Positions 32,215 to 41,004 of a stretch of 64,000 nucleotides of DNA are shown here, piece by piece (the first letter of the stretch is position 1; every line of letters starts with the position of its first letter). The stretch lies in contig JBNLDW010000012.1 of the NCBI GenBank assembly GCA_050304615.1, positions 248,001-312,000 on the forward strand, given 5' to 3'. The notes below the pieces were generated by a model, which saw nothing but the letters and a program-made list of their open reading frames with translations, did no database searches and was not told the origin of the DNA. The translations under genes were made by a program, and so were the position numbers. The stretch is from CBFDBF01 sp050304615 (lineage in GTDB: Bacteria; Pseudomonadota; Gammaproteobacteria; Chromatiales; Chromatiaceae).

Positions 32215-33468
32215 ATGAAGCCAGTAGTTTTGTCACCGTCAGACCAACCCTGGCCCAGAGCCATTATCCTGATGGATATGAATGCCTTTTTCTGCAGTGT
32301 AGAGCAGGCGGATAACCCAGAGCTACAGGGGCGGCCTGTAGGCATCACCAACGGCTCTCAGGGGAGCTGTATCATCACCTGCTCTTATGAGGCGCGTGCC
32401 TTTGGCGTGCGTACCGGTATGCGCCTACGCGAGGCGGTGCAGCGCTGTCCCGATTTTATTCGCATCCCGTCTCACCCCCAGCGTTACGCTGAGGTCTCTT
32501 CTAATATCATGGATGCCCTCACTATGATCACCCCAGATGTGGAGGTGTTCTCGGTGGATGAGGCGTTTCTGGATGTCACCCACTGCCAGCGGCTAATGGG
32601 GCCACCGCAACAGATAGCCCAGGCAGTAAAGCAGACCGTGCTGGAGGCGTCTGGCGGTATTCTCTGTTCGGTTGGTCTGAGTGGCGATAAGACCACCGCT
32701 AAATATGCGGCCAAGCTGAATAAGCCGGATGGCCTGACCATAATTCCACCGTGGGAGGCGCGGGCCACCCTGGCCGCTGCCCCGGTTACTGAGCTATGCG
32801 GTATCGCTAAGGGTATAGGGGGCTTTCTGGCTGCGCGTGGCGTACACACCTGTGGCGATATGCAGAATCTACCGATAGGCGAGCTAGGCAAGCGCTTTGG
32901 CAATCTGGGGCGGCGTATCTGGCTGATGGCCCAGGGGTTGGACCCAGACCCGGTAAAGCTGTCCGTGCCTGCGCCCAAGAGCATAGGCCACGGTAAGGTG
33001 ATGCCGCCGGATACCACAGACCCAGAGGTAGTCCACACCTATCTGCTGCATATGGCCGAGAAGGTGGCGGCCCGTCTGCGCCGACACCAGTTTAGAGCGG
33101 GGAGGTTTTTCATCGGGCTGCGCTCTTATGATGGCTGGCTTGGTGGCAAGTATCGCCCTGCCCTGCCCACAGACCACGGCCCCGATATCATGGCCCTGTG
33201 TCATAGGTTTATGGCGCAAGAGTGGCATGGCGAGGCGGTGTTTCAGGTGCAGGTCACCGCGCTGGACCCCCACTGCGGCGATACCCAGCTAGAGATGTTT
33301 GCCCCTGAGCGTAAACGGCTGGATGACCTCAACCAGGCCCGCGATAAGATAAACCGGCGCTATGGTGAGTTTGCCCTGGCCCCGGCCCGTCTGCTGCTGC
33401 GCTCATCTATGCCCAATGTGATCGCCCCCGCCTGGAAGCCGTCTGGGCACAGGGAGACCATTCTCTGA
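32215..33468 (+). CDS. Y-family translesion DNA polymerase (DinB/Pol IV-like)
   Basis: From the ATG at 32215 the protein has 417 residues, which removes 34 residues of non-family sequence. The palm shows ILMDMNAFFCSVEQ (metal-binding Asp21, steric-gate Phe) and VFSVDEAFLDV with the catalytic Asp-Glu pair. The MDMN form, instead of MDMD, recalls UmuC and ImuB lineages. A C-terminal TQLEMF is a beta-clamp binding motif. It copies damaged DNA. An SOS box lies directly upstream. The stop codon overlaps the start of the next gene (TGATG). Confidence 0.88.
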   Translation: MKPVVLSPSDQPWPRAIILMDMNAFFCSVEQADNPELQGRPVGITNGSQGSCIITCSYEARAFGVRTGMRLREAVQRCPDFIRIPSHPQRYAEVSSNIMDALTMITPDVEVFSVDEAFLDVTHCQRLMGPPQQIAQAVKQTVLEASGGILCSVGLSGDKTTAKYAAKLNKPDGLTIIPPWEARATLAAAPVTELCGIAKGIGGFLAARGVHTCGDMQNLPIGELGKRFGNLGRRIWLMAQGLDPDPVKLSVPAPKSIGHGKVMPPDTTDPEVVHTYLLHMAEKVAARLRRHQFRAGRFFIGLRSYDGWLGGKYRPALPTDHGPDIMALCHRFMAQEWHGEAVFQVQVTALDPHCGDTQLEMFAPERKRLDDLNQARDKINRRYGEFALAPARLLLRSSMPNVIAPAWKPSGHRETIL

Positions 33469-33878
33469 TGTGCGGCGGGGTCTATTACATAATCGATGGC
33501 GAAGAGGTTCGCACCTACTTCCCCAACCCCAAGGCCCGTCTGCCGGTAAAAAAACGGACCGGCGACATTGAGCTGCTGCCCTGGGGCCGCCGCAAAGAGC
33601 AGGCCGGACAGCTACCTCTGGGTGGCTGGGCACGGCTCGACTCTATCTATTCCGGACGTTGGGACAGGTGGTTCCCCACCCCGGTCAAACTGATGGCATC
33701 ACAGTTTATGGAGAAGGATATAGAGGGCCAGAGCAACTGGTTTGATATCACCCCCGGCAAGTGGATCCAGGGCCTGATTGCACGCTACGACCATGAGCGC
33801 CGAGTCTATGTGGTGACCATTACGCCAGAAAGGGAGGATGCGGTATATGAACGCTGGCCGCGTATATTGAGTGGGTGA
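33468..33878 (+). CDS. Short SRAP (YedK/HMCES)-like protein
   Basis: A 136-residue protein starting MCGGVYYIIDG. In SRAP proteins the initiator methionine is removed and Cys2 forms a covalent link to abasic sites in single-stranded DNA. Later segments YFPNPKARLPV, WGRR, GGWARLDSI and FMEKDIEGQSNWFDI fit a compact SRAP branch, but the classical EW and H motifs are not obvious and it is shorter than YedK. Coupling to an SOS polymerase (1-bp shared codons) supports a role in damage tolerance. Confidence 0.65.
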   Translation: MCGGVYYIIDGEEVRTYFPNPKARLPVKKRTGDIELLPWGRRKEQAGQLPLGGWARLDSIYSGRWDRWFPTPVKLMASQFMEKDIEGQSNWFDITPGKWIQGLIARYDHERRVYVVTITPEREDAVYERWPRILSG

Positions 33879-33928
33879 GCAGTAGAGAAAAGGGAATGCT
33901 GTTAAACAGACAGAGCCAGCGATGGCTC

Positions 33929-34636
33929 TTACATACTATATGCAGCCTTGCGCGCCATGTAGCTATCAACATACTCATCCATGGCATCTTGGTCGAATGG
34001 CCCCAAGCCACGAACTAACATGAATTTAGTGCCGCTACCGACCACCTCACCAGAGCAGATGAAATCAAAGTCCATGCGGACGTTACCCTTTTTGCCATTC
34101 ACCTCAAGATGTGAGTTGCGCAACTCAAGCTCAGGGTCGTAGATATCCAGATGCCTTAGGTTAAATTCCATACTCTGGTAGACCACCAGCGGACGCGCCA
34201 GGTTAAGCATTACATCCTTTTCGGCCAACAGTGGCACCAGGATATGGGGGAAGCCCTTGCCAGAAAACTCCACGTATAGATGGGCCAGATCGCAGATCAT
34301 GTCCTGGTTATTGGCAATGTCGCCAGAACGTTCAATGGTCAGATAGGTCTTGTCATCTTCATCTTTGACGTAGAGGGTATCTGATCCGCAGTCGTGAAAG
34401 TGCAACTCGGTGCTATCGCTCACCATACCGGTGAAGGTGAAGCGCATATTCTGGCTAAGACCAAGTTTGGAGATGGCTACTGCAAATAGCAGATCGCCCG
34501 GGACACAGAACATCTTGTTGTCCGGGTTATGTATGGGGTTAAAGTCCTGCGCAACCTCCTTGGCGAAGTCGCTGGCCTGCTGACGGGTGAAGCTTATCTT
34601 GCCGTCCTTCTCCAAGTAGTAGCGTGGTAACTCCAT
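33929..34636 (-). CDS. DUF3581 family protein
   Basis: A 235-residue protein of a family known mostly from gammaproteobacteria. The ATG at 34636 gives MELPRYYLEKDGKISFTRQQASDFAKEVAQDFNPIHN-like family start (landmarks DFNPIHNPDNKMFCVPGDLL). The fold appears hotdog-like with a D-N-P-I-H motif similar to MaoC-type dehydratases. Function is not established. The upstream 56 residues of the longer frame are not conserved in appearance. It converges with the SRAP-like gene. Confidence 0.8.
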   Translation of the reverse strand: MELPRYYLEKDGKISFTRQQASDFAKEVAQDFNPIHNPDNKMFCVPGDLLFAVAISKLGLSQNMRFTFTGMVSDSTELHFHDCGSDTLYVKDEDDKTYLTIERSGDIANNQDMICDLAHLYVEFSGKGFPHILVPLLAEKDVMLNLARPLVVYQSMEFNLRHLDIYDPELELRNSHLEVNGKKGNVRMDFDFICSGEVVGSGTKFMLVRGLGPFDQDAMDEYVDSYMARKAAYSM

Positions 34637-34796
34637 GGGTCTGCCTGCGTCTCCTCTTTTTTGGTCAGTTTGGGTAAAAGCGGTTATTTTATCAGGTAAT
34701 TGCAAGTTGTGCTCTATCTGAAATGGCGTATGGGGTAGGTGACTGCATAGTGTTTTATGGTGCTGGTTGGTCATTTTTGTGGCGCCATCTCCTAGC

Positions 34797-35035
34797 ATCG
34801 GCAATGCTTTCGCTTCAGACTCCCCCTCCTAGCCTCGGCAACTGCTCCTGCGTTGCTCTACCGCCTACATCCCTGTAGGCGTCCCCCACTAGTGGGGGAG
34901 GTAAACAACCCTGATATCCCTCCCCATTGTGGAAGTCCTACCATCCCCTCCCCATTGTTGGAGGTAAACAAACCTACCGTCCCCTCCCCACCAGTGTGGA
35001 GGGTTAGGGTGGGGAGTATAAGGGGAGAGACAGTC
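34797..35035. repeat. GC-rich palindromic intergenic element, copy C
   Basis: The order is CTTCAGACTCCCCCTCCTAGCC, then GCAACTGCTCCTGCGTTGCTC, the CGCCTACATCCCTGTAGGCG hairpin, CCCCCACTAGTGGGGG, short CCATTGTGG units, and the conserved right end GGGTTAGGGTGGGGAGTATA (ends 35020). It fills most of the gap 34637-35110 between the DUF3581 and btuF-like genes. No gene is seen in it. Confidence 0.75.
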
Positions 35036-35110
35036 GCGGGTTAGTGACTTAATTCCATAACTTGCCGGTTCGTGCTGAAATAGGACCTCATCGTTTTACC
35101 GGGATCGGGA

Positions 35111-35941
35111 ATGCGTCTGCCGCTGTTACCAATTTACCTCTGTCTACTGCTGTTACCGGCAGGCATCTCCTGTGCCGAGCAAAAACCGGCCCGTATCGTA
35201 TCGCTCAACCTCTGTACCGATCAGCTCTTGATGCTGCTGGTTCCAGAGGAGAGGATCGCCTCAGTCAGCAGCCTCTCGCGTAAACCAAACAGCTCATTTA
35301 TGGCCACGACCGCCCAGCGGCTAAGCGTCAACCATGGGCGTGCAGAGGAGCTGCTACCGCTGCAACCAGACCTGGTGCTGGCCGGTACCCATGCGGCTCA
35401 ACCTGCGGTGCGGCTACTGCGCCGCCTCGGTTACCAGGTTGAGGTGTTTCCCATGGCCAACAGTGTTGCCTCTATCCGCCAGAATATCCGGCGCCTGGCC
35501 GCGTTGGTTGGAGAGGAGCCGAGGGGTGAGCAGCTGATAACCGATATGGATCGGCGCATTACCCGGGTGACAGCCAGCCTCGATAGGCCGCAAGAGGGGG
35601 CGCTGTTCTATCAACCCAGGGGTTATACCAGCGGCAGCGATACCCTGCAGGATGAGGCACTACGCCTGGCTGGATGGCGTAACCTTGCCGCAGAATCCGG
35701 CATAGTTGGATTTGGTACCATCGGCCTGGAGCGGTTGCTACAGACCCAGCCGCAAAGGATATTCACCTCGCGCTACGCCCCCGGAAGCGACTCTATCGCC
35801 CAGCGTCTGCTGCAACACCCTGCCCTGCGCCGGATTGCGGCAGAGGATAGGGTGACTGAGGTTGAGTATCGGCTCTGGATCTGTGGTGGACCGATGCTGG
35901 CGGAGGCGGTCGAGACCCTGGCCGCGGCACACCGCCCATGA
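35111..35941 (+). CDS. btuF: BtuF-like periplasmic binding protein of a cobalamin/siderophore ABC importer
   Basis: A 276-residue class III solute-binding protein. A signal peptide ends near ISCA, followed by RIVSLNLCTDQLLMLLVPEERIASVSSLS and PDLVLAGTHAAQPAVRLLRRLG, standard for BtuF/FhuD-type proteins. It is the first gene of a three-gene importer (ATGA overlaps between genes). Specificity for cobalamin is inferred from the riboswitch and BtuB-like receptor that follow; an iron chelate would be the alternative. Confidence 0.82.
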   Translation: MRLPLLPIYLCLLLLPAGISCAEQKPARIVSLNLCTDQLLMLLVPEERIASVSSLSRKPNSSFMATTAQRLSVNHGRAEELLPLQPDLVLAGTHAAQPAVRLLRRLGYQVEVFPMANSVASIRQNIRRLAALVGEEPRGEQLITDMDRRITRVTASLDRPQEGALFYQPRGYTSGSDTLQDEALRLAGWRNLAAESGIVGFGTIGLERLLQTQPQRIFTSRYAPGSDSIAQRLLQHPALRRIAAEDRVTEVEYRLWICGGPMLAEAVETLAAAHRP

Positions 35942-36951
35942 CTACGCTAGCCTACAGGGGTCTGCCGCAGCGCTGGCTGCTAATCATGCTCACCGCCCTG
36001 GTGCTGATTCTGTTTATGCTCTCACTTACCATCGGCGCCACCCCCCTGCCGCTGCTGCTTGCGGCCGGTGACGGCAGCACCGACGGCAGCTCTCTACTGG
36101 CGTTGATCTTTACCGAAATCCGCCTGCCGCGGACGCTGATCGCCGCGATCAGCGGCGCTACGCTGGGACTATGCGGGGCGGTGATGCAGGGACTCCTGCG
36201 CAACCCCCTGGCTAGCCCTGGACTGATAGGCAGCGCCAGCGGGGCCGCCCTTGGGGCCGTGGTGATGCTCTATTTTGGGATGGCCGGTGCCCTGCCGATA
36301 ATGCTCCCGCTGGGCGGCATGGTGGGCGCCCTGGTTGCCACCCTGCTGGTCTACCTGCTGGCCGGTCGTGGTGCCAGCATCACTACCCTGATCCTGGCTG
36401 GGGTGGCTATAAACGCACTCGCCTTTGCGCTCATATCGCTGCTGCTCAATCTGGCCCCCAGCCCATATGCGGTGCAGGAGATCGTCTACTGGATGCTCGG
36501 CTCTCTGAGTAACCGCAGCATGGATGAGTTCTGGCTGCTCCTGCCCGCCTCTCTGCTGGGCTGGCTGCTACTCTGGGGCAGCGGGCGCTCGTTGGATGCC
36601 CTGACCCTGGGTGAGGCTACCGCCAGTTCGATGGGGGTGAACCTCAACCGCCTCCGCTGGAGGCTGCTGCTGGCCGTCTCTCTGGCCGTTGGCGCCGCGA
36701 TATCTATCACCGGGACCATCGGTTTTATCGGCCTAGTGGTACCCCATATGCTGCGACCTCTGGTCGCCTACCAGCCGGGCCGCCTGCTCACGGTCAGTGC
36801 CCTGGGTGGCGCCGCCATGCTGCTGGCCGCCGATATTGCAGTACGGCTCTTTCCGGCTGGGATCGATATCAAGGTAGGGGTTTTGACTGCCCTAGTGGGC
36901 GCGCCATTTTTTCTCTATCTCATTGTGAAGACACGGCGGACGCAGTTATGA
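35938..36951 (+). CDS. btuC: BtuC/FecCD-type ABC importer permease
   Basis: A 337-residue FecCD-family permease with about ten membrane spans. Landmarks are EIRLPRTLIAAISGATLGLCGAVMQGLLRNPLASPGLIG near the N-terminus and GTIGFIGLVVPHMLRPLV near the C-terminus, which is the helix that contacts the ATPase. It overlaps btuF and btuD by 4 bp on each side, so the three form one translation unit. Confidence 0.88.
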   Translation: MTTLAYRGLPQRWLLIMLTALVLILFMLSLTIGATPLPLLLAAGDGSTDGSSLLALIFTEIRLPRTLIAAISGATLGLCGAVMQGLLRNPLASPGLIGSASGAALGAVVMLYFGMAGALPIMLPLGGMVGALVATLLVYLLAGRGASITTLILAGVAINALAFALISLLLNLAPSPYAVQEIVYWMLGSLSNRSMDEFWLLLPASLLGWLLLWGSGRSLDALTLGEATASSMGVNLNRLRWRLLLAVSLAVGAAISITGTIGFIGLVVPHMLRPLVAYQPGRLLTVSALGGAAMLLAADIAVRLFPAGIDIKVGVLTALVGAPFFLYLIVKTRRTQL

Positions 36952-37736
36952 CTCTGCTAAGCGCCAAAGATATCTCTCTGCAGATCGATGGCAAAGCCAT
37001 CCTTCAGGATATCGACCTGGAGTTGCGGCCACGCGAGCTATTGGGGCTGATCGGCCCCAACGGTGCCGGCAAGAGCAGCCTGCTGCGTATTATCTGCGGA
37101 CTGCAAGCGAGTAGCAGCGGCACTATCCAGCTGGAGGATACCCCCCTCGCCTCCATACCCCCGCGGCAGCGGGCGCAAAAGATGGCCTATCTGGCACAAG
37201 ATGGGCCGGTCCACTGGCCATTGACGGTGGAGCGACTGGTAGAGCTGGGGCGCCACCCACACCTGGAGGGGTGGCAACATAGTGGGGAGCATGATCGCAG
37301 GATAGTCGACCGGATCATGCGGGAGGCCGATCTCCTGGAGCTGCGTGGACGTTCATTCGATACCCTCTCCGGCGGGGAGCGGATGCGGGTGCTGCTGGCC
37401 CGCGCACTGGCGGTTGAGCCGACGATTCTGCTGGCGGATGAGCCGATAGCCGCGCTTGATCCGGCCCATCAACTGGATCTGATGGCGCTCTTGCGTAACC
37501 ACTGTGAACAGGGAGGTGCGGCCATAATAGTGTTGCATGATCTCTCTCTGGCCGCACACTTCTGCCACCGGCTACAACTGCTTGACAATGGTAAGACCAT
37601 CGCCAATGGTGCCCCCAATGTGGTGCTGTCGGCAGAAAACCTTGAGCAAGTCTATAAGATCCGCGCCCCGCAGGGGCATGGTTCTGCCGCCACTCTTATC
37701 CCGGCACCCTGGGAGAGGGCTTTCCCAGAAGGTTAG
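36948..37736 (+). CDS. btuD: BtuD/FhuC-type ABC importer ATPase
   Basis: A 262-residue ABC ATPase. Walker A is GPNGAGKSS, the signature is LSGGERMRVLLARAL, and Walker B is ILLADEPIAALD, followed by the switch histidine in VLHDLSLAAHFC. It powers the btuFC importer. The gene ends just before a long palindromic element that separates it from the riboswitch-controlled receptor. Confidence 0.9.
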   Translation: MTLLSAKDISLQIDGKAILQDIDLELRPRELLGLIGPNGAGKSSLLRIICGLQASSSGTIQLEDTPLASIPPRQRAQKMAYLAQDGPVHWPLTVERLVELGRHPHLEGWQHSGEHDRRIVDRIMREADLLELRGRSFDTLSGGERMRVLLARALAVEPTILLADEPIAALDPAHQLDLMALLRNHCEQGGAAIIVLHDLSLAAHFCHRLQLLDNGKTIANGAPNVVLSAENLEQVYKIRAPQGHGSAATLIPAPWERAFPEG

Positions 37737-37740
37737 ATAC

Positions 37741-38132
37741 TCCACTTTTTACTCCCCCTCCCCTCGGCAATGCTTTCGCTTCAGACTCCCCCTCCCCTCG
37801 GCAATGCTTTCGCTTCAGACCCCCCCTCCTAGCCTCCCCCACTAGTGGGGGAGGTAAACAACCCTGTTATCCCTCCCCACTGTGGGAGACCTACCATTCC
37901 CTCCCCACTAGTGGGGGAGGTAAACAACCCTGTTATCCCTCCCCACTGTGGGAGACCTACCATCCCCTCCCCACTAGTGGGGGAGGTAAACAACCCTGTT
38001 ATCCCTCCCCACTGTGGGAGACCTACCATCCCCTCCCCACTAGTGGGGAGGGTTAGGGTGGGGAGTATAAGAGAACGCCTACAGGGATGTAGGAGAAGAG
38101 CGTGAGCTTGGAACGGAAGGTTAGGGTGGGGA
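37741..38132. repeat. GC-rich palindromic element, copy D, with a 3 x 66-bp tandem array
   Basis: A 66-bp unit is repeated three times in tandem (starts at 37845, 37911, 37977; the next border at 38043). Each unit holds a CCCCACTAGTGGGG palindrome and a TCCCCACTGTGGGAGA half-palindrome. The left part repeats CCTCGGCAATGCTTTCGCTTC twice. The right end is GGGTTAGGGTGGGGAGTATA (to 38069), then a CGCCTACAGGGATGTAGG tail and a second GGTTAGGGTGGGGAG. No gene is present between btuD and the riboswitch. Confidence 0.8.
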
Positions 38133-38183
38133 GAAAAATAACTTATCCTTGACACGGTTCACAACAAAAAGTTACATTGCCCC

Positions 38184-38390
38184 CGCCTCGGGTGCTCCTA
38201 GGAGATCTCTCCAAAGAGTGAAACGAGAAGTCGGTGCGTTACGCCATACCTGGCTAACAATTCCGACGCTGCCCCCGCAACGGTAGGCGGATTAAGGCAG
38301 GCCATACAGCCACTGCGCATTAGCGTGGGAAGGCGGCCTGTTGGGATTGCAGTTTCTAATCCCGTCCGCAAGCCCGGAGACCGGCCCTAG
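38184..38390 (+). promoter_or_regulatory. Cobalamin (AdoCbl) riboswitch
   Basis: The hallmarks appear in order: GGTGCTCC at 38191; GAAACGAGAAGTCGGTGCG (about 38219-38238); GACGCTGCCCCCGCAACGGTA (core motif around 38267-38285); CCACTG...GTGGGAAGGC; and the B12 box AGCCCGGAGACCGGCC at 38371-38386. The aptamer lies about 120 bp before the receptor start. Binding of cobalamin would reduce receptor synthesis. Confidence 0.93.
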
Positions 38391-38508
38391 GCACATTACT
38401 CGAGCGTAGCGGCGGGCTTCGTCAGGGCAGGATATCCAACCTCCCCTCTCTCCCCTCTGTACGCATTCACTTTCACTTTGCGCGCGGGTGTGCGCTCAGG
38501 AGAAAAAT

Positions 38509-40536
38509 ATGTGTTCATGTCTTAAGCGCAGGGCCGTATGGCTGCTCTGCGTATCAATAACTATATCAATCCCCTCTCTGGCAATTGCCTATGATCCGCT
38601 GGAGATCATCATTACATCTTCACGTATTGGCGAAGAGATAGAAAACTCTCCAGCCAACGTAACTGTCATTACGGCAGATGAGATCAACAACAGCCCAGCT
38701 ACTACTCTGCCTGAACTGCTTGCCATGGAGGCTGGAATATTCAGCAATAGCTACTATGGTAATGGCGCTGCACGCAGCCAGATAGATATACGTGGTTTTG
38801 GTATGACCGGTGGCCAAAACACCCTTATCCTGCTGAATGGACGCAGGCTCAATGATATCGATCTGGCGGCAGTCGATTTTGCCGCCATACCTATCGCCAA
38901 TATCGAACGGATTGAGGTGGTGCGTAGCGGCGGATCGGTACTCTATGGTGACGGTGCATCTGGTGGCACGGTAAATATAATCACTAAATCACATGGTGCG
39001 GCTGGCAACAGCGGTTCTTTCCAGGTTGGTGTTGGCTCTTTCGATTCCAGTGAGGCCGCCCTCTCGCTGACCCATAGCGGGGAGCATCTATCCCTTAATG
39101 TGGTGGCCAACCAGATCAAGTCTGATGGCTACCGCGACAACAACGAACTACGGCAACGCAATCTACAGGCCGATCTACGTTTTGCCCATGATGCTGGCGA
39201 ACTGTTTCTACAATTTGGTGGAGATGAACAGAAGTTACGGCTACCGGGCCCGCGTACCGTTGACCCAACTATCTCGCTGGATGAGCTAGACGATGACCGC
39301 ACCGGAACCAATACACCAAATGATTATGCCGATAAGCGCGGCCACTTTATCACTACAGGCTTTAGCCACAATCTTAGCGACAGTCTAGAGCTGGTAGTAG
39401 ACGCCGGTTACCGCAAGAAAAATCAGCAGGCATTCTTTGATTACGGCTTTGGCTTCTCTGACTATCTGGATACAGATCTGGCTACCTGGTCTTTTACCCC
39501 GCGTCTGCGTATCGCCTATGGTGCACAAGGCGATAACCTGTTGACCCTGGGTCTTGATTATTACGACTCCCAGTACGACTCTGATCGCAAGCAGACAGAA
39601 CATAGCGCGCCTATCCATCTGCTGGATATCTCACAGACCAGCATGGCACTCTATGCCCACACATCTAACGCTATCTCTGACGACACTACTCTGACCGCCG
39701 GTGCACGGCGCCAGTGGATCGATCTCAGGGCCAGGGATATATACGATGCCACAGCTCCAGGTGCCTTTGGTTCACAGGCCCCTGACTATGACAATAGTGA
39801 GCATGAGAATATGTTTGAGCTTGGGTTGAGGCACTACCTGAACCCCAACCTATCACTGTTTGGTAAGTACGAGCGCAGCGTCCGTTTTGGTACGGTGGAT
39901 GAACTCTACGAGAGCAACAGCTTCTCCCATCTTGAGCCGCAGACCGCGAACCATATCGATCTTGGGGCTGAGTATCGCAGTAATGACCTGCTGCTGAAGG
40001 GTACCCTCTACGCCATGCGACTAAAGGATGAGATCCACTACCTTCCTACGGGGCCATTTTCGGGTGCAAATATAAACCTCGACCCGACCAAACGCTACGG
40101 CGCGGAGTTGACCTCCAGTTTTCATCTGTCGGACGATGTCACGCTAAAGGCAAACTATGCCCACACCGTTGCTAAATTCCGTAGCGGTGTTAACCAGGGC
40201 AATGATGTGCCGATGGTGCCAAGCAACACCGCCAGCCTTGGGTTGGAGGCTGAGATCATGCCTAATCTACTGTTTGCAACTACTGCCAACTATGTAGGAT
40301 CAAAGCGGTTTGATAACGATCAGGAGAACACGCTGCATAAGATCCCGTCCTATTGGCTGGTAGATATCATGCTGAAGGGCAGCTTTAAGGATTGGAGCCT
40401 GATCACCAAGGTCAACAATCTGTTTGACCAGGAGGCCTATGACTACGGCATCAAAAGCAACGCTACTGTAGGAAGATACAACGCCTACCCCCTGCCGGAG
40501 CGCAACTATAGCGTGAACTTGATGTATGAGTGGTAG
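38509..40536 (+). CDS. btuB: BtuB-like TonB-dependent outer-membrane receptor
   Basis: A 675-residue TonB-dependent receptor. CAGGAG at 38497-38502 sets the ATG at 38509. A signal peptide ends near SLAIA. The plug domain follows with PLEIIITSSR as a likely TonB box, VTVITADEINN, IDIRGFG and NTLILLNGRRLNDIDLA; the barrel ends in the aromatic NLMYEW. The upstream cobalamin riboswitch makes vitamin B12 or another corrinoid the likely cargo, delivered to the adjacent BtuFCD-like importer. Confidence 0.9.
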   Translation: MCSCLKRRAVWLLCVSITISIPSLAIAYDPLEIIITSSRIGEEIENSPANVTVITADEINNSPATTLPELLAMEAGIFSNSYYGNGAARSQIDIRGFGMTGGQNTLILLNGRRLNDIDLAAVDFAAIPIANIERIEVVRSGGSVLYGDGASGGTVNIITKSHGAAGNSGSFQVGVGSFDSSEAALSLTHSGEHLSLNVVANQIKSDGYRDNNELRQRNLQADLRFAHDAGELFLQFGGDEQKLRLPGPRTVDPTISLDELDDDRTGTNTPNDYADKRGHFITTGFSHNLSDSLELVVDAGYRKKNQQAFFDYGFGFSDYLDTDLATWSFTPRLRIAYGAQGDNLLTLGLDYYDSQYDSDRKQTEHSAPIHLLDISQTSMALYAHTSNAISDDTTLTAGARRQWIDLRARDIYDATAPGAFGSQAPDYDNSEHENMFELGLRHYLNPNLSLFGKYERSVRFGTVDELYESNSFSHLEPQTANHIDLGAEYRSNDLLLKGTLYAMRLKDEIHYLPTGPFSGANINLDPTKRYGAELTSSFHLSDDVTLKANYAHTVAKFRSGVNQGNDVPMVPSNTASLGLEAEIMPNLLFATTANYVGSKRFDNDQENTLHKIPSYWLVDIMLKGSFKDWSLITKVNNLFDQEAYDYGIKSNATVGRYNAYPLPERNYSVNLMYEW

Positions 40537-40551
40537 ATTGGGGTTATGTTT

Positions 40552-40918
40552 TATACTCCCCCTCCTAGCCTCCCCCACTAGTGGGGGAGGTAAACAAACC
40601 TCTCACCCCTCCCCATTGTGGAAGACCTACCATCCCCTCCCCATTGTGGGAGAACTACCCCATCCCCTCTCCATTGGGGGAGACCTACCATCCCCTCCCC
40701 ATTGTGGGAGAACTACCCCATCCCCTCTCCATTGGGGGAGACCTACCATCCCCTCCCCATTGTGGGAGAACTACCATCCCCTCCCCATTGTGGGAGACCT
40801 GCCATCCCCTCCCCACTAGTGGGGAGGGTTAGGGTGGGGAGTATAAGGGGACGCCTACAGGGATGTAGTCACTAGAGCAACGCAGGAGCAGGTGCCGAGG
40901 GTTAGGGTGGGGAGTGAA
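40552..40918. repeat. GC-rich palindromic element, copy E, with 58-bp tandem units and terminal inverted repeats
   Basis: The core 40552-40845 is bounded by TATACTCCCC and GGGGAGTATA, a perfect 10-bp terminal inverted repeat. Inside are 58-bp units made of two half-units (CCATTGTGGG and CCATTGGGGG, starts at 40641, 40699, 40757). A tail with CGCCTACAGGGATGTAG, AGAGCAACGCAGGAGCAGG and a second GGGTTAGGGTGGGGAGTG continues to 40918. No gene is present. Confidence 0.8.
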
Positions 40919-40945
40919 AATGCCAGGTGATTAAGGGGTGCAATA

Positions 40946-40960
40946 GTTCCCTTTTTGTTC
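40946..40960 (+). promoter_or_regulatory. LexA-type box 1 of lexA
   Basis: GTTCCCTTTTTGTTC (then T) is GTTC-N7-GTTC; nine of ten positions of GTTCT-N6-GTTCT. TATTAT follows at 40961-40966 as a candidate -10. Confidence 0.7.
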
Positions 40961-40976
40961 TATTATGGTGGTCAGA

Positions 40977-40991
40977 GAACCACAACAGAAC
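40977..40991 (-). promoter_or_regulatory. LexA-type box 2 of lexA
   Basis: GAACCACAACAGAAC, preceded by A, is AGAAC-N6-AGAAC, the exact reverse complement form of GTTCT-N6-GTTCT. It lies 13 bp upstream of the lexA ATG. Confidence 0.75.
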
Positions 40992-41004
40992 ATGAGAGGC
41001 CGCC

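Noticed and set aside
37845..38105. Open frame encoding a GEVNNPVIPPHCGRPTIPSPLV-type repeat protein
   Set aside because: It arises only because the 66-bp tandem unit is a multiple of three. Similar frames appear on both strands and in the 40.6-kb copy; there is no ribosome site.
40620..40815. Regular short repeats resembling a CRISPR array
   Set aside because: The units follow each other with no unique spacers, are made of half-palindromes, and no cas genes are in the window. It is a tandem amplification inside a dispersed element.
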